A stretch of 64,000 nucleotides of DNA from Novosphingobium clariflavum (GCF_026420865.1 NZ_JAPCWC010000002.1:62001-126000), one strand, 5' to 3'; shown: positions 54,349-63,316, numbered from the stretch's first letter. A program made the numbers and translations. Notes: generated by a model not told the origin, from the sequence alone.

Positions 54349-54407
54349 CATCATGGTAATCGGCAACCGATTGATCTTGCCGAATGCCGCGCTAAGCTGA
54401 TCCGGCA

Positions 54408-55073
54408 ATGGCGCAAGAACACCATCCAGATTGCGAAGCGCTCGCCCGGATCGGTGCCGATGTGCGTGATCGCCTGTCGCTGATGGCGGCGGCGAGGCGC
54501 ATCGCCGTCGATGATGCGGAAATCTACACCATTGCCAACTTCCTGCCCTCCGCCACCTGCCGGCGACTGACGGCCCTGATCGACGCCGTTGCCTGCCCTT
54601 CCCGGCTGGTCGAGGAAGCGGACTGGGAGGGGTACCGAACCAGCTACTCAGGCGATATCGACCCTGGAGACACCACTGTCCGCAACCTTGAGCAGGAACT
54701 GGCGCACCTTACCGGGCTCGACGCCACCCGCAGCGAATGCGCGCAAGGCCAGCGCCACCTCACGGGCGAATATTACCACGAGCATTGGGACTGGTTTGAC
54801 ACCAAGGCCGACTACTGGGCGGGAGAGGATCGCAACGGCGGACAACGCAGCTGGACGGCGATGGTCTATCTCAACGCCGTCGAGGAAGGCGGGCATACCG
54901 ATTTCACCCGCCTTGGCCTGCGCGTGACGCCCTGCCCCGGCACCTTGCTGCTGTGGAACAATGCCCTGCCCGACGGCACGCCCAATCCCTGGACGATCCA
55001 CGCGGCCCGCCCCGTCGTGCGCGGGGTGAAGTACGTCGTCACCAAATGGTATCGCGCCCGCACGTGGCAGTAG
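54408..55073 (+). CDS. 2OG-Fe(II) oxygenase (prolyl 4-hydroxylase-like)
   Basis: A 221-residue dioxygenase-like protein. The first iron ligands are probably the His and Asp in GEYYHEHWDWFD; the distal His and the 2-oxoglutarate-binding Lys fit TIHAARPVVRGVKYVVTKWY. NFLPSATCRRLTALID is the typical N-terminal helix of the prolyl 4-hydroxylase-like family, and GTLLLWNNALPDG a core strand. The natural substrate is unknown. It lies convergent to the DUF1003 gene. Confidence 0.88.
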   Translation: MAQEHHPDCEALARIGADVRDRLSLMAAARRIAVDDAEIYTIANFLPSATCRRLTALIDAVACPSRLVEEADWEGYRTSYSGDIDPGDTTVRNLEQELAHLTGLDATRSECAQGQRHLTGEYYHEHWDWFDTKADYWAGEDRNGGQRSWTAMVYLNAVEEGGHTDFTRLGLRVTPCPGTLLLWNNALPDGTPNPWTIHAARPVVRGVKYVVTKWYRARTWQ

Positions 55074-55079
55074 CGAGCC

Positions 55080-55610
55080 TCAGCATTCCTCGCCGTTTTC
55101 GGCGGCCTTGCGATTGTCGAGATATTCCATCAGCTGATCGAAGCGGCGGTGCAGCCGGATGATTTCCAGCTGGGTGCGCAAGTTCACCTCGTAGTCGTGC
55201 CGCGCGGTAATGCGATCCTTGTCCGCCTGCCGGTTCTGGCTCATCATGATGACCGGCGCCTGGATCGCCGCCAGCATCGAGAGCATCAGGTTCAGGAAGA
55301 TATAGGGATAGGCGTCGAAGGGCTTGACGCCCAGCATCTGCAGCACGCTCGAATTGAGCAGCATCCAGCCGAGCAGCACCACCGCAAAGGCGATGATGAA
55401 CCCCCAGCTGCCGCCGACCGCCGCCACCTTGTCGGCAATGCGGTCGCCATGGCTGGCATGCATCGCCGCCAGTTCATCGGCATCGGGGCCGACCAGCGTA
55501 CCGGCCGCCAGCCGATCAAGCACGCGTCGATCCTCGGGATCGAGCTCCGCCAGCTTGCGCCCGAGGAGTTCTTCGGCGAGTTCCTCGGGCGTTCGCGGGT
55601 TCCTGCGCAT
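55080..55610 (-). CDS. DUF1003 family membrane protein
   Basis: A 176-residue protein with two membrane spans. The DUF1003 hallmark is HGDRIADKVAAVGGSWGFII followed by NLMLSMLAAIQAPVIMMSQN and the charged DYEVNLRTQLEIIRLHR. The N-terminus is soluble. Function is unknown. It lies downstream of lysS on the same strand, 19 bases from its stop, so it may be co-transcribed. Confidence 0.9.
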   Translation of the reverse strand: MRRNPRTPEELAEELLGRKLAELDPEDRRVLDRLAAGTLVGPDADELAAMHASHGDRIADKVAAVGGSWGFIIAFAVVLLGWMLLNSSVLQMLGVKPFDAYPYIFLNLMLSMLAAIQAPVIMMSQNRQADKDRITARHDYEVNLRTQLEIIRLHRRFDQLMEYLDNRKAAENGEEC

Positions 55611-55629
55611 TCCGGCGTACCTTTCGACC

Positions 55630-57243
55630 TCAGGCGGCCGACAGGGCCTCGGCGATCAGTTTGCGCGTTTCGGGCACGCCGTAAAGGGCAATGAAGCTGC
55701 CCATGCGTGGCCCCTGCGGCGAACCGAGCAGCGTTTCGTAGAGCGCCTTGAACCAGTCACGCAGGCTTTCGAAGCCGTAAGCCTCGTTCTTGCCGATCTC
55801 ATAGACGGCGTTCTGAAGGTTTTCGGCCGTTGCCTCACCGCCGAGCTTCTCCAGCTCGGCATCCAGCACCTTGAGCGCTTCGGCCTCGTTGGCGGTCGGC
55901 GCGCGGCGCTGCAGGGTCGGCGCGATGAAGTCGCGGTTGGTGGCAAGCGCCGCGCGGACCATCTCGCCCAGTTCCGGGTGCGCTTCAGGGCGGGCATCCG
56001 CGATGTAGTTGCCGAGGTAGGACCAGACCTGCTCCGCCGTGGCATCGGCGCCCAGCACGCCCACGAGGTTGAGCAGCAGCGAGAACGTCACCGGCACGCT
56101 GTCGCCCGCACCTTCGCCGCCGCCATTGGCGCGCAGCAGGTGCCAGACCGGGTTGCCGAGCTGCTTGTCCAGCGCCTGGTCGGCCAGATTACCGCGGAAC
56201 TGCCAGTATTCGTCGACCGCCTTGGGGATCACGCCGACGTGAAGCTGCTTGGCGCTCTTCGGTTCGCGGAACAGGTAGAAGCCCAGCGATTCCTCGGTGC
56301 CGTACGTCAGCCACTGCTCGATGGTGAGACCGTTGCCCTTGGACTTCGAAATCTTCTCGCCGTTCTCGTCAAGGAACAGTTCGTAGATCAGCCCTTCCGG
56401 CTTGCGGCCGCCCAGCACCTGCACGATCTTGCCCGACTGGGTGACCGAATCGGTCAGATCCTTGCCGCACATTTCGTAATCGACGCCCAGCGCGTACCAG
56501 CGCATCGCCCAGTCGACCTTCCACTGCAGCTTGGCCTTGCCGCCGAACACCGACTGTTCGACGACCGAGCCGTCCTCGTCGGTGAAGCGGACCATGCCGG
56601 TCGCCGGATCGAGCACTTCCACCGGCACCTGCAGCACCACGCCGCTGGTCGGCGAAACCGGCAGGATCGGCGAATAGGTCTTGCGGCGCTCCTCGCGCAG
56701 CGTCGGCAGCATGATGTCGAGAATGCCCTGGTTGCATTCCAGCACGCGGGTCAGCGCGGCATCGAACGCGCCGGAATTGTAGCGGTCGCTGGCCGACACG
56801 AATTCGTAGTCGAAGCCGAAACGGTCGAGAAAGTCGCGCAGCATCGCGTTGTTGTGATGCGCAAAGCTCTCATGCGTGCCGAACGGGTCGGGAATGCGGC
56901 TGAGCGGCTTGCCGAGATTGGCGGCCAGCACTTCGGCATTGGGAATGTTGTCCGGCACCTTGCGCAGCCCGTCCATGTCATCCGAGAAAGCGACAAGGCG
57001 GGTCGGCGCACCGCCGGTCAGTGCCTCGTAGGCACGGCGGACCAGAGTGGTGCGCAGCACTTCCTGGAAGGTGCCGATATGCGGCAGGCCCGAGGGACCG
57101 TAGCCCGTCTCGAACAGCACCGGCGCGGGCTTTCCATCCGGGCCAGTTTTTCCGTTCGGGAAACGCTTGAGCAGCTTCTGGGCCTCCTGGAAGGGCCAGG
57201 CCTTGGACACGCGTGCGGCTTCGATCAGGGCTTGTTTAGTCAT
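55630..57243 (-). CDS. lysS: Lysyl-tRNA synthetase, class I
   Basis: This is the archaeal-type, class I lysyl-tRNA synthetase, found in alphaproteobacteria and some other bacteria in place of the usual class II form. The start at 57243 gives 537 residues (MTKQALIEAARVSKAWPFQE). The HIGH motif is GLPHIGTFQEVL and the KMSKS motif EKISKSKGNG. The C-terminal anticodon-binding part is helical. A longer frame to 57303 has no homology. The gene is often called lysK to mark the class. It is divergent from the MscS gene. Confidence 0.95.
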   Translation of the reverse strand: MTKQALIEAARVSKAWPFQEAQKLLKRFPNGKTGPDGKPAPVLFETGYGPSGLPHIGTFQEVLRTTLVRRAYEALTGGAPTRLVAFSDDMDGLRKVPDNIPNAEVLAANLGKPLSRIPDPFGTHESFAHHNNAMLRDFLDRFGFDYEFVSASDRYNSGAFDAALTRVLECNQGILDIMLPTLREERRKTYSPILPVSPTSGVVLQVPVEVLDPATGMVRFTDEDGSVVEQSVFGGKAKLQWKVDWAMRWYALGVDYEMCGKDLTDSVTQSGKIVQVLGGRKPEGLIYELFLDENGEKISKSKGNGLTIEQWLTYGTEESLGFYLFREPKSAKQLHVGVIPKAVDEYWQFRGNLADQALDKQLGNPVWHLLRANGGGEGAGDSVPVTFSLLLNLVGVLGADATAEQVWSYLGNYIADARPEAHPELGEMVRAALATNRDFIAPTLQRRAPTANEAEALKVLDAELEKLGGEATAENLQNAVYEIGKNEAYGFESLRDWFKALYETLLGSPQGPRMGSFIALYGVPETRKLIAEALSAA

Positions 57244-57320
57244 GCGCGCGCTATGACGCGAATTTGCCGCATTTCGCAAGCGCGAAGCTATGCGGGGAAC
57301 CACTCGAGCGGGGAGCCGTT

Positions 57321-58235
57321 GTGAATTTTCAGGTCGCAGAAGGACATGGTCAAGTCGTGAAGTACGTCGATACCCTGCAGAAACAGCTCGAAAGCATGGC
57401 CGAGGGCTTCGTGCAGGCGCTGCCCAGCCTCGTCATCGCGCTCATGGTGCTCATGGTGACCTGGGCGCTGGCCCGCTTCGCCGTGCGCATGGCCGACAAG
57501 CTGACATCCCGTGCGACGATCCGCAACGATCTCAAGCAATTGCTCGACACTCTGGTACGGCTGTTCGTCTGGGTCATCGGCTCGCTGGTTGCGCTTACTG
57601 TCGCGGTGCCGAGCTTCACCCCGGCAGGCGCTTTCGCGGGCCTGGGCGTCGGCGCTCTGGCCATCGGTTTCGCGTTTCAGGACATCTTCGAGAACTTCCT
57701 CGCCGGCGTCCTCATCATGCTGCGCGACAAGATGAACATCGGCGATTCGATCCAGTGCAACAGCATCCAGGGCAAGGTCGAGCGTATCACCCTGCGCGAA
57801 ACGCATATCCGCCAGTTCACCGGCGAACTGACGGTTGTGCCGAATTCGATGCTGTTCAAGAACCCGGTCCGCATCCTCAACGACGAACCGGTGCGCCGCG
57901 ACGAACTGGTCGTCGGCATTTCCTACGACGCCGATCTCGACCAGGCCGAGAGCATTCTGCGCGAGGCGGTGAGCGGCGTGGAAGGCGTGGATTCGAGCAA
58001 GACCATTCTGGTCGTCGCCCAGACCTTCAATTCAAGCTCGATCGATTTCCTGATCCAGTGGTGGGCAGACACCACCCCGCGCGACATGCGCATCACCAAA
58101 AGCGACGCCATCAAGGCCATCAAGGCCGCGCTGGACGGGGCGGAGATCGAGATCCCCTACCCCTACGTCACCAACACTTTCAAGGAAGCGCTGCCGATCG
58201 ACCGCGCGCATTCGCCGGAAAAGCGCGCGGCCTGA
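57321..58235 (+). CDS. Small-conductance mechanosensitive channel (MscS family)
   Basis: A GTG at 57321 after GGGGAG gives 304 residues; another GTG at 57357 is possible. Three N-terminal membrane spans end in the pore helix AGLGVGALAIGFAFQDIFEN, the MscS signature. The cytoplasmic vestibule follows with GDSIQCNSIQGKVERITLRE and VPNSMLFKNPVRI. It releases solutes on hypo-osmotic shock. It is divergent from lysS with a 77-base gap. Confidence 0.93.
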   Translation: MNFQVAEGHGQVVKYVDTLQKQLESMAEGFVQALPSLVIALMVLMVTWALARFAVRMADKLTSRATIRNDLKQLLDTLVRLFVWVIGSLVALTVAVPSFTPAGAFAGLGVGALAIGFAFQDIFENFLAGVLIMLRDKMNIGDSIQCNSIQGKVERITLRETHIRQFTGELTVVPNSMLFKNPVRILNDEPVRRDELVVGISYDADLDQAESILREAVSGVEGVDSSKTILVVAQTFNSSSIDFLIQWWADTTPRDMRITKSDAIKAIKAALDGAEIEIPYPYVTNTFKEALPIDRAHSPEKRAA

Positions 58236-58264
58236 ACGGTGGGCCGGAATGATAGGTGGCCGGA

Positions 58265-58570
58265 TCAACCGGCCACCTCGTCCTGCCACTTCCAGTCGTA
58301 GGTGAGCGGCGCTTCGCGGAAAGCGAAGCGGTCGATGTGCCGGGCGACCACATCGGTCAGCCCCTGCACGTCATCCCGGTTTTCGCCGGTGATGGCGATG
58401 GCGATGCCGGTATCCCCCGCCGCCATCGTCGCCACGGCATTGGGGAAGGTCACCGTGCCGGTGCTACCTTCCACAGCGGTTTCGAGCTTGTGGCTCCAGT
58501 GCTTGCACAACTGCAGCACGTACTTCGCGCCATTGGGCGTGGCGACCTCTGCCCCGATCGTGTGGCTCAT
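58265..58570 (-). CDS. DUF2218 domain-containing protein
   Basis: A 101-residue cytoplasmic protein of the DUF2218 family: KYVLQLCKHWSHKLETAVEG near the start and VVARHIDRFAFREAPLTYDW at the end. The function of this family is unknown. Its start overlaps the padR stop by four bases (ATGA), so it is translationally coupled to padR and should share its control. Confidence 0.9.
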   Translation of the reverse strand: MSHTIGAEVATPNGAKYVLQLCKHWSHKLETAVEGSTGTVTFPNAVATMAAGDTGIAIAITGENRDDVQGLTDVVARHIDRFAFREAPLTYDWKWQDEVAG

Positions 58571-59355
58571 CCTTCGATCCTTTCGATCTTGCGGGTCGCC
58601 TCGTCGAGCGCATCGGCGACCTGGAGGATGATCGCGCGATCGGCACCGTCCTTGGAAAGACGGTCGTGCACGGCCGTGCGCAAGGCGTGAATGGCCCGGC
58701 GCACGGGCGCGGGATCGACCCGGTCGCGCGCTTCCGCCAGCGCCGAAAGACGCGCCTTGAGCGTGACGACCTTCTCGGCATCGCCTTCGGCCTGGGTACG
58801 GCCTTCGCCGGTCGCCTCGTAGGACTTGCGGGCGCCCTCTTCGGCCTTGGCCGCGATCAGCCCCGCTTCTTCCATGTAGGTCAGCGCCGGATAGACCACC
58901 CCCGGGCTCGGCGCATAGTCGCCGCCCGAAAGCGCCTCGATCTCGCGGATCAGCTCATAGCCGTGACGCGGCGCCTCGACGATCAGTGCGAGCAGCAGGA
59001 TCTGCAATTCCGCCTGATCGAACAGGCGCTTGCGGCGTCCGCCGCCCATGCGCCCGCCACCGGGGCCGAAACCGCCCCCGAAGCCGCCCCCAAAACCGCC
59101 ACCGAAACCTTCACCCCGGCCACCGCGACCGCGTCCACGACCGCCGGGGAAACCGCCTTCGAAATCGTCACCGTCACGCCCGAAGGGCCCACGCTCCATG
59201 CCGAACCCACCGCGTCCGCGCATGCCGCGCGGGCCGAAGCGGCCTTCGCCGCGAAATTCGCTCCGGAACTCATCGCCGCGCCCATCGCGGCAACCACGAC
59301 GTCCGCCGTGCTTGTGATGAATTTTCATCGTTCTCTTCTCGTTTTCCATCTTCAT
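58567..59355 (-). CDS. PadR family transcriptional regulator with Gly/Arg-rich N-terminus
   Basis: The start at 59355 (MKMENEKRTMKIHHKHGGRR) gives 262 residues; later ATGs at 59349 and 59328 are possible. Residues about 15-100 are a low-complexity tail of Gly, Arg, Phe and Asp, with GGGFGGG-like repeats. The PadR winged helix then follows: LLALIVEAPRHGYELIREIE and YAPSPGVVYPALTYMEEAGL. The C-terminal helix is charged. A frame reaching 59865 would swallow the promoter and was rejected. Two AT-rich dyads lie immediately upstream. Confidence 0.88.
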   Translation of the reverse strand: MKMENEKRTMKIHHKHGGRRGCRDGRGDEFRSEFRGEGRFGPRGMRGRGGFGMERGPFGRDGDDFEGGFPGGRGRGRGGRGEGFGGGFGGGFGGGFGPGGGRMGGGRRKRLFDQAELQILLLALIVEAPRHGYELIREIEALSGGDYAPSPGVVYPALTYMEEAGLIAAKAEEGARKSYEATGEGRTQAEGDAEKVVTLKARLSALAEARDRVDPAPVRRAIHALRTAVHDRLSKDGADRAIILQVADALDEATRKIERIEG

Positions 59356-59362
59356 GATGGCC

Positions 59363-59412
59363 TCAAGATATATTTTAAATCGCACGCCACAAGACTCTAA
59401 AATGTATCTTGA
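59363..59412. promoter_or_regulatory. Double AT-rich operator upstream of padR
   Basis: TCAAGATATATTTTA (59363-59377) and TAAAATGTATCTTGA (59398-59412) are inverted repeats matching at 14 of 15 positions. Each half is itself close to a palindrome (AAGATATATTTT). Their centres are 34 bases apart. The sequence is far richer in A and T than its surroundings. An autoregulatory PadR site is the natural reading. Confidence 0.6.
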
Positions 59413-59444
59413 TGTATTTTTTATGCGGAAGCACTGTGGAACCT

Positions 59445-59485
59445 CGGGTTTCCGCCAAAACCCGGCATTGCCGGGTTTCCCTTTT
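59445..59485 (+). promoter_or_regulatory. Terminator-like hairpin with overlapping alternative upstream of the helicase
   Basis: AAACCCGGC/GCCGGGTTT (59458-59478, loop ATT) is followed by CCCTTTTC. Its 5' arm can instead pair with CGGGTTT at 59445-59451. The two hairpins exclude each other, like an attenuator. It lies about 35 bases before the helicase start. Confidence 0.4.
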
Positions 59486-59511
59486 CGTTCTGCCGTGCCT
59501 AAGACGGGGCA

Positions 59512-62232
59512 ATGGCCGCCCTCTCCATCCCCGCCCTTCATGCCAGCCACGCAGGTTCCTGGCTGCGCGAGGGTTCCGGCACGACTCGCCCTGTTTCCAA
59601 AGGCGAAGCAGTCACCGCAGCCGCCGACACGCCGCTGCTGATCCTCAACGCCCCGCTCGTCGCCACCCGACTCGGCTACCCCGATCTGTCCGGACTCGAC
59701 CTGCTGGAACTGTTTGCCTTCGTGCACCCTGCCCGCTTTGTCGTCCCCACCGCAAAGGGGCTTGCCCATGCCCTGGGGCTCGATGAACCCAAGGGCGATG
59801 CCGATGTGCCCAAACTGCTGCAGGAGGCCGCCGGGGCGCTGCTGGAAACCTGCGAAAGCGACCAATGGGCCGAACGTGAAGGCGCGTGGACCGGCCTCCA
59901 GTCACTCGTGCGCATGCGCTGGCCCTGGGCCAACCTGCTTGGCGCGCACATCCGCAAGCCGGAGCGAGCCGAACGCTGGCTGTTCACCCGCCTGCCGGAA
60001 TGGGAAGAGACGCCCGAACTGCCGCAGCCCCGCCAGATCGTGCTCGAAGGCGATGCCGTGCTGCGGCGACTGGCCGAACTCACCGGCAGCAACGCCGAAC
60101 AGCGCCCCACCCAGCAGGCCTATGCCGCCGAGGCCGCCTATGCCTTTGCCCCGCGCGAGGCACGCGGCCGCCCGCATGTGGTGCTGGCACAGGCCGGAAC
60201 CGGCATCGGCAAGACCCTTGGCTATCTCGCTCCGGCCTCGCTCTGGGCGCAGGAATCGGGCGGCACCGTCTGGGTCTCGACGTATACCAAGGCGCTGCAG
60301 CGGCAGCTGCGCAAGGAAAGCCGCCGCGCCTGGCCCGAGTATCGTCCGGACGGCAGCCAGCCCGTGGTCGTGCGCAAGGGCCGCGAGAACTACCTTTGCC
60401 TGCTGAACCTCGAAGACGCGCTGCAAGGCGGCTTTGCCGGACGCGCGGCGATCATGGCGCAGCTCGTCGCGCGCTGGGCCGCCTATTCGCAGGATGGCGA
60501 CATGATCGGCGGCGACCTGCCGGGCTGGCTCGGCACCCTGTTCCGCCAGCGCGGCATCACCGCCCTCACCGACCGGCGCGGCGAATGCGTCTATGCCGGC
60601 TGCCCGCATTTCCGCAAATGCTTCATCGAGCGCGCCACCCGTGCCAGCGTCGGCGCCGACCTCGTGATCGGCAACCATGCGCTGGTCATGATCAACGCCG
60701 CACGCGGACGCGATCAGGCCGCGCGGCCGACCCGCGTGGTATTCGACGAAGGCCATCACGTCTTCGATGCCGCCGATTCAACCTTTGCCGCAGCGCTCAC
60801 CGGCGCCGAGGCCATCGAACTGCGGCGCTGGGTGATCGGCCCCGAAAAGAACGCGCGCGGCCGCCGCCGCGGCCTCTCCGCCCGCCTTGCCGACGTCGCC
60901 AGTTATGACGAGGCCGGGGCCAAGGCCATCACCGCCGCCTGCGCCGCCGCCGAGTCCCTGCCCGGCGACAGCTGGATGCAACGCATCGTCGACGGAGCCC
61001 CTTCCGGTCCGCTGGAAGAGCTGTTCGCCGCCGCCCGCGCCACCGTCTACGCCCGCGACGAGAGCGGCGGGCAGGAAGCGGGCTACGGCCTCGAAACCGA
61101 AGCCGCGGGCCTCGACGGTGCATTCGTCGAACGCGCCGAAGCCGCGCGCGAGGCACTGAGCGAACTGCGGCAGCCACTGATGCGGCTCGGCCTGCGGCTC
61201 GAGGCCCTGCTCGAGGACGGGCCAGACTGGCTCGACGGTCCCGGCCGCGCCCGTATCGAAGGCGCCCGCCAATCGCTTGGCTGGCGGATCGACCTGCTCT
61301 CGGCATGGGAAACGATGCTGGCCCGGCTCAGCGGCCCCGCCGATCCCGAGTATGTGGACTGGCTGGCGGTCGACCGGTCCGACGCGCGCGAATACGATAT
61401 CGGTATCCACCGCCACTGGCTCGATCCGATGAAGCCGTTCGCCAGTGTCGTGCTGGAACCGGCCCACGGCGTGGTCATGACCTCGGCCACGCTGCGCGAC
61501 GGCGAAGGCTGGGAAAAGGCGATCAAGCGATCGGGCGTGCCCTATATCGAAGTCACGCCGAAACTCTCCGAACATCTCAGCCCCTTCGACTATGCCGAGC
61601 AGGCCGAAGTGCTGATCGTCAACGACATCCCGCGTGGCGACATCCCGGCGCTCGCCGGCGCCTATGGCCGGTTGATCGAAGCCTCGGGCGGCGGCGTGCT
61701 GGGCCTGTTCACCGCGATCCGCCGCCTGCGCGCCGTGCATGGACGCATTGCCGACCGTCTCGCGCGCGGCGGCCTGCCGCTCTATGCCCAGCATGTCGAT
61801 CCGATCGACACCGGCACGCTGGTCGACATCTTCCGCGACGATCCCGCCGCCTCGCTGCTGGGCACCGATGCCCTGCGCGACGGGGTGGACGTGCCCGGCC
61901 ATTCGCTGCGGCTTGTCGTCATGGAGCAAGTGCCATGGCCGCGGCCGACCATCCTGCACCGTGCGCGGCGGCTGGCCGGGGGCGGCTCGTCCTACGACGA
62001 CGGCCTGATCCGCGCCAAGCTGGCGCAGGCCTTCGGCCGCCTGATCCGCAGCAAGGGCGACCGCGGCCATTTTGTCGTTCTATCCTCCGCCTTTCCATCG
62101 CGCCTCCTGAGCGCGTTCCCGAAGGGCACGCCGGTTCATCGGATTTCACTGGAAGAAGCCTTGCATCGCGTGGCCGCAAGTGTTTCAGGGGAAACCGTCA
62201 AGGACGGCAATCACGCCCGCCCGCCGGTTTGA
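59512..62232 (+). CDS. ATP-dependent DNA helicase, DinG/XPD-like
   Basis: A 906-residue superfamily 2 helicase related to DinG and XPD. Walker A is LAQAGTGIGKTLGYL and the Walker B-type box is VVFDEGHHVFDA. A probable iron-sulfur cluster is formed by cysteines in NYLCLLNLED and GECVYAGCPHFRKC. The final motif VI is QAFGRLIRSKGDRGHFVVL. The first about 200 residues are a lineage-specific N-terminal extension. A role in resolving structured DNA or R-loops is inferred from the family. Confidence 0.93.
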   Translation: MAALSIPALHASHAGSWLREGSGTTRPVSKGEAVTAAADTPLLILNAPLVATRLGYPDLSGLDLLELFAFVHPARFVVPTAKGLAHALGLDEPKGDADVPKLLQEAAGALLETCESDQWAEREGAWTGLQSLVRMRWPWANLLGAHIRKPERAERWLFTRLPEWEETPELPQPRQIVLEGDAVLRRLAELTGSNAEQRPTQQAYAAEAAYAFAPREARGRPHVVLAQAGTGIGKTLGYLAPASLWAQESGGTVWVSTYTKALQRQLRKESRRAWPEYRPDGSQPVVVRKGRENYLCLLNLEDALQGGFAGRAAIMAQLVARWAAYSQDGDMIGGDLPGWLGTLFRQRGITALTDRRGECVYAGCPHFRKCFIERATRASVGADLVIGNHALVMINAARGRDQAARPTRVVFDEGHHVFDAADSTFAAALTGAEAIELRRWVIGPEKNARGRRRGLSARLADVASYDEAGAKAITAACAAAESLPGDSWMQRIVDGAPSGPLEELFAAARATVYARDESGGQEAGYGLETEAAGLDGAFVERAEAAREALSELRQPLMRLGLRLEALLEDGPDWLDGPGRARIEGARQSLGWRIDLLSAWETMLARLSGPADPEYVDWLAVDRSDAREYDIGIHRHWLDPMKPFASVVLEPAHGVVMTSATLRDGEGWEKAIKRSGVPYIEVTPKLSEHLSPFDYAEQAEVLIVNDIPRGDIPALAGAYGRLIEASGGGVLGLFTAIRRLRAVHGRIADRLARGGLPLYAQHVDPIDTGTLVDIFRDDPAASLLGTDALRDGVDVPGHSLRLVVMEQVPWPRPTILHRARRLAGGGSSYDDGLIRAKLAQAFGRLIRSKGDRGHFVVLSSAFPSRLLSAFPKGTPVHRISLEEALHRVAASVSGETVKDGNHARPPV

Positions 62233-62259
62233 CCCGTTCAGTGTGAGCTTGATCCCCGC

Positions 62260-62805
62260 ATGAAAACTCTCGGCATTTTCAGGCACGCCAAATCGGACTG
62301 GAACGACGCCCGCCTGCGGGATTTCGACCGCCCGCTGAACAAGCGCGGACGCAAGGGCGCAGCCTTGATGGGCCTGCACATCCGTGACCATGCGGTGAGA
62401 TGGAACCGTATCCTCGCCTCTCCGGCGGTGCGCGCCGCGCAGACGATCGAACTGGCCGAGGAAGCCGCTGGCGAATCGCCGGCGATCACCTGGGACCGCC
62501 GCCTCTATCTGGCCAGCTCGGCCATTCTCATGGATGTGCTGCGCGAGCAGACCACCGATCCCGGCACCCTCATGCTGGTCGGCCACAATCCGGGCCTCGA
62601 AGACCTGATCTTCGACCTCGTGCCCGACGACAGATCGAGCCCGATGCGCGACATGGTCGAGGAGAAGTTTCCGACCGCCGCCTTTGCAGTGATCGAACTG
62701 GACATCGCATCCTGGAGCGAGATTACCGACGGCTGCGGCCGACTGGTGCACCTCACCCGCCCGCGCGACCTGGACCCCGAACTGGGGCCGCAGATCGAAT
62801 TCTGA
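62260..62805 (+). CDS. SixA-like histidine phosphatase
   Basis: A 181-residue phosphoglycerate-mutase-fold phosphatase. The catalytic His9 is in LGIFRHAKSDWND, the second arginine in ILASPAVRAAQTIE, and the second histidine in LMLVGHNPGLEDLIFDL. SixA dephosphorylates histidine-phosphotransfer proteins in E. coli, but this group is broad and its target here is unknown. It follows the helicase by 27 bases. Confidence 0.92.
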   Translation: MKTLGIFRHAKSDWNDARLRDFDRPLNKRGRKGAALMGLHIRDHAVRWNRILASPAVRAAQTIELAEEAAGESPAITWDRRLYLASSAILMDVLREQTTDPGTLMLVGHNPGLEDLIFDLVPDDRSSPMRDMVEEKFPTAAFAVIELDIASWSEITDGCGRLVHLTRPRDLDPELGPQIEF

Positions 62806-62844
62806 TCGGCAGCAGCCGCCGCGCGGATCAGGACAAAGGCGAAG

Positions 62845-63273
62845 TCAGGCGGCCAGGGCCGCTGCCAGCTTGTCGCGGATGGCGCGCAGCCGCGCGAGAC
62901 GTTCGGGCGAAATATCCGCCACCAGCGACGCCGGCTCTGCCGCCGGAGCCGCCTGCAGCGCCGTCGCTTCCGGTACGCTTCCACCTTCCAGCGCCTGCCG
63001 GGCACCCCGCAGGGTATAGCCCTCGCGGTGCACCAAACGGTCAATTTCGGCAATCAAAGCAACATCTTCCGGCCGATAATAGCGGCGTCCACCCGCGCGC
63101 TTGATCGGCTGAAGCGCCGGAAACTGCTCTTCCCAATACCGCAGCACGTGCTGGCGCACGCCCAGAGCCTTGGTCACCTCGCCAATCGTGCGCAGCGCGT
63201 CCGCCGCCTTCCCATCGTCAAAACGAGAAAGCGGCGCTTGCGACACCGGATCGCGATCCGGATTCTGAGACAT
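62845..63273 (-). CDS. MerR family transcriptional regulator
   Basis: A 142-residue regulator. The N-terminal winged helix reads TIGEVTKALGVRQHVLRYWE and FPALQPIKRAGGRRYYRPED, typical of MerR proteins with no metal-binding tail. An Ala-rich linker and a short C-terminal helix (SPERLARLRAIRDKLAAALA) follow. A MerR gene next to ihfA is conserved across alphaproteobacteria. The target genes are unknown. Confidence 0.93.
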   Translation of the reverse strand: MSQNPDRDPVSQAPLSRFDDGKAADALRTIGEVTKALGVRQHVLRYWEEQFPALQPIKRAGGRRYYRPEDVALIAEIDRLVHREGYTLRGARQALEGGSVPEATALQAAPAAEPASLVADISPERLARLRAIRDKLAAALAA

Positions 63274-63316
63274 GAAATTCGCTCCTTACGGGCCACCGCC
63301 CCCAGAGCGGCCATGG

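Noticed and set aside
59040..59160. Regular short repeats that might suggest a CRISPR or satellite array
   Set aside because: They are in-frame codons of the Gly/Arg-rich tail of padR; there are no spacers and no cas genes.
59356..59865. Extension of padR to an upstream start
   Set aside because: It would run through the AT-rich operator and the helicase start, and the added residues have no coding character.
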